A model generated the notes under the pieces. It saw nothing but the letters and a program-made list of their open reading frames with translations, ran no database searches and was not told the DNA's origin. DNA of 64,000 nt from an uncultured Thalassotalea sp. (GTDB lineage: Bacteria; Pseudomonadota; Gammaproteobacteria; Enterobacterales; Alteromonadaceae). Numbering within the stretch: the stretch's first letter is position 1; each line of letters starts with the position of its first letter. The stretch is from the NCBI GenBank assembly GCA_947492575.1, contig CANLNK010000006.1:178393-242392 (forward strand). Direction: 5' to 3'. The position numbers and the translations under genes are program-made. This document shows positions 46,103-54,265 of this stretch, piece by piece.

Positions 46103-47638
46103 ATGGTCTTATTTCGTCCGCATGCTAAGTCACCAACATTTAAACAAGTGACAAAATCAACTCTCTTTTCAGCTCTTACAGTAAGTGGTTTATTGTTCGC
46201 GCCAGCTGTTTTTAGTGCTTCCATACCGCTTGATTCTGTGACCAAAGATATTCGATTTCTGGCAAGTGATGATTTAAAAGGCAGAAAAGTATTCACCCCA
46301 GAAATTGATGAAGCAGCACTTTACATCGCCAGCCGTTTTAAAGCGTTAGGTTTACAACCGCTATCAACAACTAGCAAAGACGCTAACAGCTATCTTCAGT
46401 CGTTTGAGATATTTTCTATCAATCCGGTATCTATCAATGTTGCACTTAATGGCAAACCAATTAGCAAAGACAAAATAGCGTTTGCAAGCACCGCTAAGTC
46501 AATTAACTGGGCTAAAGCTGACGTAAACGCTGACGTACACACTAACGCAAACGCTGACGTACACAATAAGGAAAATACCGAGAAAGTAACTCAGCATTTT
46601 ATTGGTAAAGACGACAACTTAAGGCAAACATTTAGCACGCTGAATCGTCAAGGCGGTAATCACCTTATTATCATCGACCCTGCTCATGAGCCCATGTTTA
46701 AACGCTACCAGTCTTACTTTTCAAGAGGCTTAACTAAGCTCACAAACGAAGACCAAGGCACACTAGTCGCGGTCATCAGTGAAGTTGGCGGCAATGGTGA
46801 AAACGGTGAAAGGGAAGAGCTAAAAAGCTTTGAAGTGACCGGAAAAACCAGCGCTAGCAAAAAAGCATTAAACAATGTAGTTGGCGTACTACCAGGCAAA
46901 AGCAAAGCCGATGAACTAGTACTTTACACAGCACACTACGACCATCTAGGCACCAGCCTGCGCGAAGCAAAAGACGGCAATGGCGACATCGTATTTAACG
47001 GCGCAGATGACAATGCATCAGGCGTTACAGGCGTGCTAAACCTCGCTCAATACTTCTCACAAGCTACAAAACAGAATCATAACGAGCGAACGTTAATGTT
47101 TGTTGCCTTTACCGCAGAGGAAATTGGCGGCTATGGCTCTCAGTACTTTTCCACAAAAGTACCCGCTGACAGTGTTGCTGCAATGATCAATATCGAAATG
47201 GTTGGCAAACCATCAAAATTCGGTGAAGGTCGCTTATGGATGACTGGTAAGGAACGTTCAAACTTAGGCGATATCATGAATGCCGATATCACTCGAGCGC
47301 TTCAAAAAGCCAGTAAATCAAACACTGGCAAATCAAGTAATAATGACGATTTGCCGCTCATCGAAGCAGACCCATACCCAGAGCAAAATCTATTTTACCG
47401 TTCCGACAACGCAACATTGGCGCGACTTGGTGTGCCTGCACATAGCTTTAGCAGCGTACAGTTAGCGAATGACAAACATTACCACGCGCTTACTGACGAT
47501 GTAACGACGTTAAATCTAACCTCACTGAAAACCGTGATTGAAACACTCGCGGTTGGTTCAAAAAGCCTGATTTCGGGAGAAGCCACACCTACTCGTGTCG
47601 ACGTAAGCGAAGTGACACCTCAAGGGAAGATTTATTAG
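46103..47638 (+). CDS. Secreted M28 family aminopeptidase
   Basis: A 511-residue zinc peptidase with a cleavable or membrane-anchoring N-terminal segment (~residues 18-38). The M28 ligands are visible in order: HYDHLG (H278), GADDNASG, FTAEEIGGYGS (catalytic E and ligand E), NIEMVG and the final HYH. A PA-like insert lies between the N-terminus and the catalytic core. Residues ~139-154 come from four 12-base DNA repeats. The neighbour panE-like gene starts 94 bases downstream; in the -1 frame the intervening DNA is open and ends at the ATGA of that gene. Confidence 0.9.
   Translation: MVLFRPHAKSPTFKQVTKSTLFSALTVSGLLFAPAVFSASIPLDSVTKDIRFLASDDLKGRKVFTPEIDEAALYIASRFKALGLQPLSTTSKDANSYLQSFEIFSINPVSINVALNGKPISKDKIAFASTAKSINWAKADVNADVHTNANADVHNKENTEKVTQHFIGKDDNLRQTFSTLNRQGGNHLIIIDPAHEPMFKRYQSYFSRGLTKLTNEDQGTLVAVISEVGGNGENGEREELKSFEVTGKTSASKKALNNVVGVLPGKSKADELVLYTAHYDHLGTSLREAKDGNGDIVFNGADDNASGVTGVLNLAQYFSQATKQNHNERTLMFVAFTAEEIGGYGSQYFSTKVPADSVAAMINIEMVGKPSKFGEGRLWMTGKERSNLGDIMNADITRALQKASKSNTGKSSNNDDLPLIEADPYPEQNLFYRSDNATLARLGVPAHSFSSVQLANDKHYHALTDDVTTLNLTSLKTVIETLAVGSKSLISGEATPTRVDVSEVTPQGKIY
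46517..46564 (+). repeat. In-frame 12-bp tandem repeat in M28 peptidase
   Basis: Four imperfect 12-base units (GCTGACGTAAAC, GCTGACGTACAC and variants) encode ADVN-ADVH-TNAN-ADVH in the insert before the catalytic domain. Such units can expand or contract by slippage without breaking the frame. Confidence 0.8.
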
Positions 47639-47732
47639 CAAGCGAAGTCTCTAAAGACTTAGCGTCAGAGCAAGAATCAGAACACGAACCAGAACTAAAG
47701 CAAAAGCAAAACAAGAAAAAGAACCGCGATAA

Positions 47733-48842
47733 ATGAACCAAGAAAATGAGCCAAAACATGAACCAAAATATGAATTAGCACTCCCTCGTGTCATGGTCTT
47801 TGGCGCAGGCTGCATCGGCAATTATCTCGCTGGCAGCTTGCTTCCTTTCTACCAAGAAACACCCAATAAACTGTCGATTATTGCCCGCCAATCTATGGTG
47901 GATAAAGTTAATAGTTCAGGGCTAACAGTCACAGACTACTTAGGCAACAAGCATCGTACGCCTTCGCCTATTTCAATTTCAACGGTTGATGCTTTTCAAG
48001 CTGAAACACCAGCACCAGAAGTACCAGAAACAGAAGCGCCAGAAATTCTGCTACTTACCGTAAAGTGCACGGCGGTCGATGCTTCAATAGATGACATTAA
48101 AAAGCTGATTAATGACAACACGATTATCGTCGCCCTGCAAAACGGGATTGGCAGTGAAAGTCATCTAATTCAAGCGTTTCCCAATAACAAAGTACTTACT
48201 GGCATTGTCGGTTTTAATGTTGTCGGGCAAGCTGATGGTCATTATCACCGAGGCACTGAAGGTGAAGTACTAATTGAGCACGCTGACAATGTCGGTCTCA
48301 CGCAACTCGTCGAGATGTTTAACCAACAGCATATCCCAAGCGAGTTAGTGGCCAATATTGAGCAAGTACGATGGGGCAAACTGCTACTTAATCTCAACAA
48401 TGCTATTAATGCCCTTAGTGATATCCCGTTGAAATCACAATTAGAGCAAGCCAGCTACAGAAAAGTACTGGCAGCTTGCATGCGAGAAGCACTAGCCGCG
48501 TTAAAGCGATTGGGGATCACGCCAGCTAAATTAACTAAGGTGTCTCCCAATTTAGTACCAGTGATCCTGAGTTTACCTAACTGGTTATTTAAACGCGTTG
48601 CCAATCAAATGCTCGCCATCGACCCGCTAGCACGCTCATCAATGTGGTACGACATAGGTCAAAACAAAATCACAGAAATTGATTATATCAACGGTGCAGT
48701 AATTTCACTGGCAGAAAAAGCTAGGACAAAAGCGCCAGCCAATACCTTAGTTGTTCGCCATATTAAAGAAGCTGAGAAGGCTAAAAATGGTAGTCCAGCG
48801 ATTAAGGCCGATAAATTACTATCGGGAATATCTAATGAGTAA
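47733..48842 (+). CDS. Ketopantoate reductase family protein (2-dehydropantoate 2-reductase)
   Basis: A 369-residue ApbA/PanE-type oxidoreductase: Rossmann motif VFGAGCIGNYLAG (22-34), IALQNGIGS-like segment VALQNGIGSE, and the C-terminal KLLLNLNNAINAL and SSMWYDIGQNKITEIDYINGAV region with catalytic K and E. It would reduce 2-dehydropantoate with NADPH in pantothenate synthesis, but it is longer than PanE and may act on another 2-oxo acid. The first 17 residues are a charged, repetitive leader (EPKHEPKYE). Confidence 0.85.
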   Translation: MNQENEPKHEPKYELALPRVMVFGAGCIGNYLAGSLLPFYQETPNKLSIIARQSMVDKVNSSGLTVTDYLGNKHRTPSPISISTVDAFQAETPAPEVPETEAPEILLLTVKCTAVDASIDDIKKLINDNTIIVALQNGIGSESHLIQAFPNNKVLTGIVGFNVVGQADGHYHRGTEGEVLIEHADNVGLTQLVEMFNQQHIPSELVANIEQVRWGKLLLNLNNAINALSDIPLKSQLEQASYRKVLAACMREALAALKRLGITPAKLTKVSPNLVPVILSLPNWLFKRVANQMLAIDPLARSSMWYDIGQNKITEIDYINGAVISLAEKARTKAPANTLVVRHIKEAEKAKNGSPAIKADKLLSGISNE

Positions 48843-49080
48843 AAACGATTCGTTTGCAGGGAAACTGCGATAGCCAATAGCTGCAGAACAAAACAAATTA
48901 ACACGCTCTTAAAATTATAGATTTATACAGTTGCTTAGAGACTTTTACTTTCTACAAACGCAAAGTTAAAAAATAAAATTGTTACTTTGTAATAAGTTAA
49001 ATCGTTTGGTTAGAGTAACTGTCATCAATAAACGGAAAGATTGTCCTGCACATAGTAGGAAACTTTCCTGCTAATAAGCT

Positions 49081-49087
49081 GTTAAAT
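49081..49087 (+). other. Candidate integron core site (GTTRRRY)
   Basis: GTTAAAT agrees fully with GTTRRRY and lies 39 bases before the gene at 49126. With the attC-like site at the other end it would delimit a cassette of about 1.1 kb. A 7-base consensus is short, so this call depends on the attC. Confidence 0.35.
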
Positions 49088-49125
49088 GTACATAGAGCTT
49101 TGGCGTTTATTTGAACTGAGGGAAT

Positions 49126-50076
49126 ATGACAGAAAGTAAGGAAGTAAAGCCGAGATTTTGTTCCGATTGCGGCCTATCACTAGAAAAGCTAGATACTTGG
49201 TGTAGCAGTAGAGATTGCTCGAAATGTGGCAAAGAGGTCTTCTACGTCAGGCAAGCTGAAGGTGGTGGAATTAGAGTAGAAGAAGGCGAAAGATTTCATA
49301 TGCCTCAGCTAACAATGTCACTTGACCCAAGTGATGGAAGCCAATTCACACGGTATGGATTAGAGTCATTTATAAAACAAATATTTTTGGAAGAAAAACT
49401 AACTCAAGAAGAGTTTGTTGAGCAATGTAAGAAGTTAGAGGAAAGGTTAGATAAAGAATTAAATAATCTAGACTGTATCCAACATTGCGACTTTGAAACT
49501 GACGAGGGTGTTTCGGAAGCACTAGAGATTCTGGAAAAAGAGGGATTAAACGATCGTAAATTTTCTCTTTTAAGATCTAGTTCACTTAGACATTGTTATA
49601 CCAGCATAGAAAAAGGTGATGCATTAAGTGCCGCTTTTGCAAGCTATCATGCTGAGACTTTTAAAACCTTCGCAATGCTCGAGCATTACCATTTAAAAGA
49701 AATTATTTGGCTCGGATATTCGTGTTATGTCGATAAAGTGAAAAACTCACAATCTACCGTTGAATCTGTAAAAGAAAAAAGATTAATTACAGACCTACAG
49801 CCTAAAATTTCTGCTCTGAGCGATGAAATTCTTTTTGCATTTTCTAACGATGAATTGGAAATTTCCCCAAGGTTAGGAATTCAAGGGGTGTCAGAAAAAA
49901 CGATTAAATCGCTCCTTGAACATGAGTTTCTAAAACGGGCAAGTGACAAAGAGCAAACTTATAAAGAACAAGAGTTAGAGCTAAAGAAAAAGGCCAACAC
50001 TATAAAATATTGGGGCTTTGCATTTACATTGGTAAATGGATTAATTTTTGCGTTTTATAAAAATTGGCTCGGGTAA
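49126..50076 (+). CDS. Cassette-like gene: zinc ribbon, helical region, C-terminal membrane helix
   Basis: A 316-residue protein that I do not recognise. The N-terminus has a zinc-ribbon pattern (C12-x2-C15, C26, C31-x2-C34). Residues ~70-280 are mostly helical and charged, and the C-terminus has one membrane helix (about 293-312) with a short tail, so the body would face the cytoplasm. GAGGGA precedes the ATG. A degenerate attC follows the stop codon by eight bases, which suggests an integron cassette inserted outside an integron. A defence role is conceivable but not shown. Confidence 0.75.
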   Translation: MTESKEVKPRFCSDCGLSLEKLDTWCSSRDCSKCGKEVFYVRQAEGGGIRVEEGERFHMPQLTMSLDPSDGSQFTRYGLESFIKQIFLEEKLTQEEFVEQCKKLEERLDKELNNLDCIQHCDFETDEGVSEALEILEKEGLNDRKFSLLRSSSLRHCYTSIEKGDALSAAFASYHAETFKTFAMLEHYHLKEIIWLGYSCYVDKVKNSQSTVESVKEKRLITDLQPKISALSDEILFAFSNDELEISPRLGIQGVSEKTIKSLLEHEFLKRASDKEQTYKEQELELKKKANTIKYWGFAFTLVNGLIFAFYKNWLG

Positions 50077-50084
50077 ATGGACAT

Positions 50085-50183
50085 TTGACAAGTTACTCAA
50101 AAGAACGCAAAAACGCTTGGCTCGCGCTCCTTCTTCACTAATTTTAGCCAAGCATTTATGCGCCAATTAGTAAGACGTTATTA
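50085..50183 (+). other. Degenerate integron attC site (attC-3)
   Basis: The plus strand shares long blocks with attC-2 read on the minus strand: ACGCAAAAACGCTTGGC, CTAATTTTAGCCAAGCATTT and TGCGCC, ending ACGTTATTA. The hairpin arms are intact but both outer core sites have diverged. It follows the gene at 49126 in the correct orientation for a cassette. Confidence 0.65.
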
Positions 50184-50263
50184 CGCTCAAAATATGAAAA
50201 TATAAAATATGAACATATGTGCGTATAAGGTCAGCCCTTAACCAACTTTACTCTCAACCACTA

Positions 50264-50839
50264 TTACTCAAAAAACCGCATAAAATGTTGAATTTTATCG
50301 GTTTGCTCGATCTCAAAACCATTGCGCAAATAAAGATTCTTCGCGGGATTTTCTAACAGTACATACAAGGTAACGCTGGTGTTTCGTTGCCTAGCTTTTT
50401 TCTTACAAACGTCCAATACTCGCTTGCCAAGCCCTCTCCCCTGATAATCGGGATGTATTTGAAACTGCCTAATATGAATCGCTTTGTTGATAACACCTAA
50501 CTGAATTAACCCAACGGGATTATCGTCCAGCACAATCAAATAAGAATCGTCGAAGTGTTCCATCACTCTGGCTTGGTGTTGGTCGTCGGTCATATCGATA
50601 CCAGCAGTTTTAAGGTGCGTATTCATGGTTAATTTACGCAGAAACACTAGAAAGCCAACATCTTGATAGCCAGCTTTCTGAAAACGGATTTTGTAACTGC
50701 TATTTGCCGACGTGGTATTTGTGCTAGCAGGCGATGTTGTTGGCGAATCTTTCTCCAGCGGTTCTCCTCCACTGTTTTTCTCTAGTGGCTCATTTATTGA
50801 TGATGCGTAATTAATAACTAACGACTCTTTTTGCGACAC
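50264..50839 (-). CDS. GNAT family N-acetyltransferase with low-complexity leader
   Basis: The acetyltransferase domain begins near residue 48 (KIRFQKAGYQDV). The acetyl-CoA motif is IHPDYQGRGLGKRVLD and the C-terminal NPAKNLYLRNGFEIEQ is typical. The N-terminal 45 residues are a polar leader with EPLEK twice. The start is a GTG without a strong ribosome-binding site, so part of the leader may not be translated. Substrate unknown. Confidence 0.8.
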   Translation of the reverse strand: MSQKESLVINYASSINEPLEKNSGGEPLEKDSPTTSPASTNTTSANSSYKIRFQKAGYQDVGFLVFLRKLTMNTHLKTAGIDMTDDQHQARVMEHFDDSYLIVLDDNPVGLIQLGVINKAIHIRQFQIHPDYQGRGLGKRVLDVCKKKARQRNTSVTLYVLLENPAKNLYLRNGFEIEQTDKIQHFMRFFE

Positions 50840-51018
50840 CCAAAAAACCTTTTCTTACTTGCTTCGTATGATATGACCAGAATTGAACGGCAAATATCGC
50901 TTATTCGCTCGCCAAGCTCAACCATTTGTCGTGACAATTCGCCTTTTTATCGCCAGCAATTTGCAACGTTTTGCCAATCAAGGCACACTCGATGGGTTAA
51001 CATTATGAAGGAAGCAAT

Positions 51019-52863
51019 ATGCAATTCAAAAAATCATTATTAGCATTAGCTATGTCGGGCTTAGTATTAGCCGGTTGTGGCAGTGAATCAACTACCGCAA
51101 CGTCAAATAAAACCGAAGCACCAGCAGAAGTTGCAGCCACTCAGCAAAGTGAGTCAGAGAAGGCGAACGCTTTATTTGACCAAATTTTTGATGAAGGCAT
51201 TATGCGCAGCCCAATGATGCAAACTTACCTTGGCATCAAAAAAGATTACGACAAGTGGAACGATATTTCTGAAGAGAATGCGTTAAAAGAACTTGAGATC
51301 ACCAAAGACAACTTAAAGCGTATTCAAGCATTAGACTTCGACAAGTTAGATGCGCAAACTAAAGTAAGTTACGCTTTACTTGAACAAAGCCTAGAGCAAG
51401 AAATTGCCGACTTTAAATGGCGCCACCACAACTACCCTGTAAACCAAATGTTTGGTTTGCATTCTCAAGTACCAGCGTTCTTAATCAACCAGCACAGTGT
51501 TGCGAATGAAAAAGAAGCGAACGATTACATTTCGCGTGTAAACGGCACAAATACACTAATTAACCAGTTAATTGACGGCTTAAAAGCACGTGAAGAAAAG
51601 GGCATTATTGCGCCTAAATTCGTATTCGCTCACGTGTTACGCGATTCAAACAACATCATCACTGGCGCACCGTTCACTGACGGTGAAGACAGCCCGATTC
51701 TTGCTGACTTCCGTAAGAAAGTTAACAAGCTTGAATTAGACGATGCAAAAAAAGCAGCGTTAATAGCTGACGTTGAAAAAGCACTAACAGAGCAACTTCA
51801 ACCAGCATACCAAGGTTTAATTACTTACCTTACTGAGCTTGAAAAGAAAGCAGATACACGTGATGGTGCTTGGAAATTCCCAGAAGGTGAAGCATTCTTC
51901 AACAATGCACTAAACCGCACAACAACAACTGACTTAACGTCTGACCAAATTCACGAGATTGGTTTAAACGAAGTTGCGCGTATTCACGACGAAATGCGTG
52001 AAATCATGAAGAAAGTGAACTTTGAAGGTGACCTAGCGGCATTCTTCGAGTTTATGCGTAACGACAGACAGTTCTACTACGAAGGTAACGAAGAAGGCCG
52101 TGCGCGCTACTTAAAAGAAGCAACTGCTTACATCGATACCATGAAAGGCGAATTAGACAAGTTATTCCTAAGAAAGCCTAAAGCTGAATTAACAGTTAAA
52201 GCGGTTGAGCCTTTCCGTGAAAAGTCTGCAGGTAAAGCTTTCTACCAGCAACCTTCTATGGACGGATCACGCCCAGGTATTTACTACGCAAACCTTTACG
52301 ACATGGACGCAATGCCAACTTACCAAATGGAAGCATTGGCTTACCACGAAGGTATTCCAGGTCACCACATGGAAATTGCCATGAAGCAAGAGCTTGAAGG
52401 TATTCCTAAGTTCCGTAAGTTTGGCCGTTACACGGCTTACACGGAAGGTTGGGGTTTATACTCTGAGCTTATTCCAAAAGAAATTGGTTTCTACCAAGAC
52501 CCATACTCAGATTTCGGTCGTTTAGCGATGGAATTATGGCGTGCATGTCGTTTAGTTGTTGATACAGGTATTCATGCTAAGCAATGGACACGTGACCAAG
52601 GTATTGAGTACTACGTAACAAATACGCCAAACGCTAAGTCTGACGCGGTTAAAATGGTTGAGCGTCACGTGGTAATGCCATCACAAGCGACAGCATACAA
52701 AATCGGTATGATTAAGATTGTTGAGCTGCGTGAAATGGCGAAAGAGAAACTAGGCGACAAGTTCGACATTCGTGAATTCCACGACGTAGTACTTGCACAA
52801 GGCCCAGTTCCGTTAAACGTGCTAGAAACTATGGTTAACGAGTACATCGCAGCTAACAGCTAG
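51019..52863 (+). CDS. DUF885 lipoprotein, putative zinc peptidase
   Basis: A 614-residue lipoprotein (lipobox VLAGC at about 16-20) with a DUF885 domain. The metal-binding HEGIPGHH (H443 onward) and the later YTEGWGLYSE supply the histidines and glutamate expected in this M32-like family. Many copies occur in proteolytic marine bacteria. Codon use is strongly biased like that of the S46 peptidase, pointing to high expression. A terminator follows. Confidence 0.9.
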   Translation: MQFKKSLLALAMSGLVLAGCGSESTTATSNKTEAPAEVAATQQSESEKANALFDQIFDEGIMRSPMMQTYLGIKKDYDKWNDISEENALKELEITKDNLKRIQALDFDKLDAQTKVSYALLEQSLEQEIADFKWRHHNYPVNQMFGLHSQVPAFLINQHSVANEKEANDYISRVNGTNTLINQLIDGLKAREEKGIIAPKFVFAHVLRDSNNIITGAPFTDGEDSPILADFRKKVNKLELDDAKKAALIADVEKALTEQLQPAYQGLITYLTELEKKADTRDGAWKFPEGEAFFNNALNRTTTTDLTSDQIHEIGLNEVARIHDEMREIMKKVNFEGDLAAFFEFMRNDRQFYYEGNEEGRARYLKEATAYIDTMKGELDKLFLRKPKAELTVKAVEPFREKSAGKAFYQQPSMDGSRPGIYYANLYDMDAMPTYQMEALAYHEGIPGHHMEIAMKQELEGIPKFRKFGRYTAYTEGWGLYSELIPKEIGFYQDPYSDFGRLAMELWRACRLVVDTGIHAKQWTRDQGIEYYVTNTPNAKSDAVKMVERHVVMPSQATAYKIGMIKIVELREMAKEKLGDKFDIREFHDVVLAQGPVPLNVLETMVNEYIAANS

Positions 52864-52885
52864 TAACTCGTTCATGTGAATGAAT

Positions 52886-52914
52886 AAAAGGTCTCGTTAA
52901 TGAGGCCTTTTTTG
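52886..52914 (+). terminator. Terminator of DUF885 gene
   Basis: AAAAGGTCTC and GAGGCCTTTTTT pair around a GTTAAT loop (one wobble) and end in a T-run, 22 bases after the stop. Confidence 0.75.
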
Positions 52915-53068
52915 TATCTATATCAAAGCTTCGCTATTCAAGCACTGGCAAAAATTAGCTAGACTTATTGTTATATAGCTTTGATGCAAAGCGCATTTAC
53001 CAAAAGGTCTTGATACGAGCATAACAAGTTGAATACTGACAACTTCTTAGCGCACGTCAAACAACGTT

Positions 53069-53662
53069 ATGAATAACCTCAATATCAAAAAAAGAATTGT
53101 ATTAACAGGCGGACCCGGCGGCGGTAAAACCACTGCAATCGACCTAATTCGCCGAGAATTCGCTGGCAAGATCGCCATTGTGCCTGAATCTGCCACCATG
53201 ATTTTTAGCGGTGGCATTGAACGTGCCGAAAATGACGATGTACTGCGCGCTCAGCAAACCGCTATATTTAATCTGCAGAAAAACTTAGAAGATATTCAAC
53301 GTGCCACTTACCCTGATTGTGTAATTTTATGCGACCGTGGTTCACTTGATGGCTTATCGTATTGGCCGGGAAGCGAGGAGGACTTTTTCAAATCCATGAA
53401 TAGTAATTTGGAAACTGAGCTTAACCGCTACGATGCAGTGATCTTTTTTGAAACAGCAGCTAAATCTGGCGAGAGTATTCGCAGTAACAACCCCATTCGC
53501 AATGAATCTGAGCAAGCAGCCATTGAGCTTGATGACAAATTACAAGCTGTTTGGTCGCGACACCCGAATTTTAATCTCGTAGCAAGCTCAGAATCGTTTA
53601 TTCGCAAAGTGATGTTTGGCATCATGACCGTAGAAAATGTCATTGGACAAATTAAAAAATAA
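53069..53662 (+). CDS. AAA_28-type ATPase/kinase
   Basis: A 197-residue P-loop protein. Walker A is GGPGGGKTT (14-22), Walker B-like VILCDRGSLDG. The family (AAA_28, formerly grouped with NadR-like ATPases) is thought to be a nucleotide or metabolite kinase; no substrate is established. It lies eight bases upstream of a GNAT gene and is probably cotranscribed with it. Confidence 0.82.
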   Translation: MNNLNIKKRIVLTGGPGGGKTTAIDLIRREFAGKIAIVPESATMIFSGGIERAENDDVLRAQQTAIFNLQKNLEDIQRATYPDCVILCDRGSLDGLSYWPGSEEDFFKSMNSNLETELNRYDAVIFFETAAKSGESIRSNNPIRNESEQAAIELDDKLQAVWSRHPNFNLVASSESFIRKVMFGIMTVENVIGQIKK

Positions 53663-53670
53663 GAGGACTT

Positions 53671-54150
53671 ATGTCATTACATATTCGCCCAGCAACCGTT
53701 GAAGACGCAGCGCAAATTCATCAATTTATTGTTGAACTTGCTCGTTATGAAAAAGCTGAACATGAAGTTAAAGCCAGCATTGAAGATATTGCTAACTCTA
53801 TCTTTACCAATGAATCGGCAACCGAAGCACTCATTTGTGAATACGAAGGTGAAGCTGTAGGTTTTGCCGTTTATTTCTTTAACTATTCAACTTGGCTAGG
53901 TAAGCACGGTTTATTCTTAGAAGATTTATATGTTACCCCTGAAAAGCGCGGTATTGGCGCAGGTAAAGCAATCTTAAAGCACCTAGCACAAATTGCTGTC
54001 GCTAAAGGCTGTGGACGCTTTGAATGGAATGTGCTCGACTGGAACACACCGGCTATCGAATTCTATCAATCGCTTGGCGCAAAACCGCAAGATGAGTGGA
54101 TTGGCTACCGTTTAACAGGTGAAGCACTAGAAAACCTAGCTAAAAGCTAA
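53671..54150 (+). CDS. GNAT acetyltransferase, diamine acetyltransferase-like
   Basis: A 159-residue protein whose LARYEKAEHEV, LEDLYVTPEKRGIGAGKAIL, RFEWNVLDWNTPAIEFYQSLGA follow the spermidine/spermine N1-acetyltransferase (SSAT/PaiA-like) pattern. It may acetylate polyamines or thialysine; proof requires assay. AGAGGA precedes the ATG. It is followed by a strong terminator. Confidence 0.87.
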   Translation: MSLHIRPATVEDAAQIHQFIVELARYEKAEHEVKASIEDIANSIFTNESATEALICEYEGEAVGFAVYFFNYSTWLGKHGLFLEDLYVTPEKRGIGAGKAILKHLAQIAVAKGCGRFEWNVLDWNTPAIEFYQSLGAKPQDEWIGYRLTGEALENLAKS

Positions 54151-54204
54151 CAGGTAGATAACAGAGAGCTAGAAACTTGCAGCTCCAAGCGAAAACAAGA
54201 AACA

Positions 54205-54236
54205 AAAAGGCCACTCATTTGAGTGGCCTTTTTTCT
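54205..54236. terminator. Bidirectional terminator
   Basis: AAAAAGGCCACTCA and TGAGTGGCCTTTTTT form a perfect long stem with a two-base loop. It separates the plus-strand GNAT operon from the convergent ETF-QO gene. Confidence 0.85.
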
Positions 54237-54265
54237 CGGTATTAAATAACCAAACGCGTTAGCAA

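Noticed and set aside
49057..49069. AGGAAA-C-TTTCCT palindrome upstream of the lone cassette
   Set aside because: Too short to assign as attI or operator; could be chance in AT-rich DNA.
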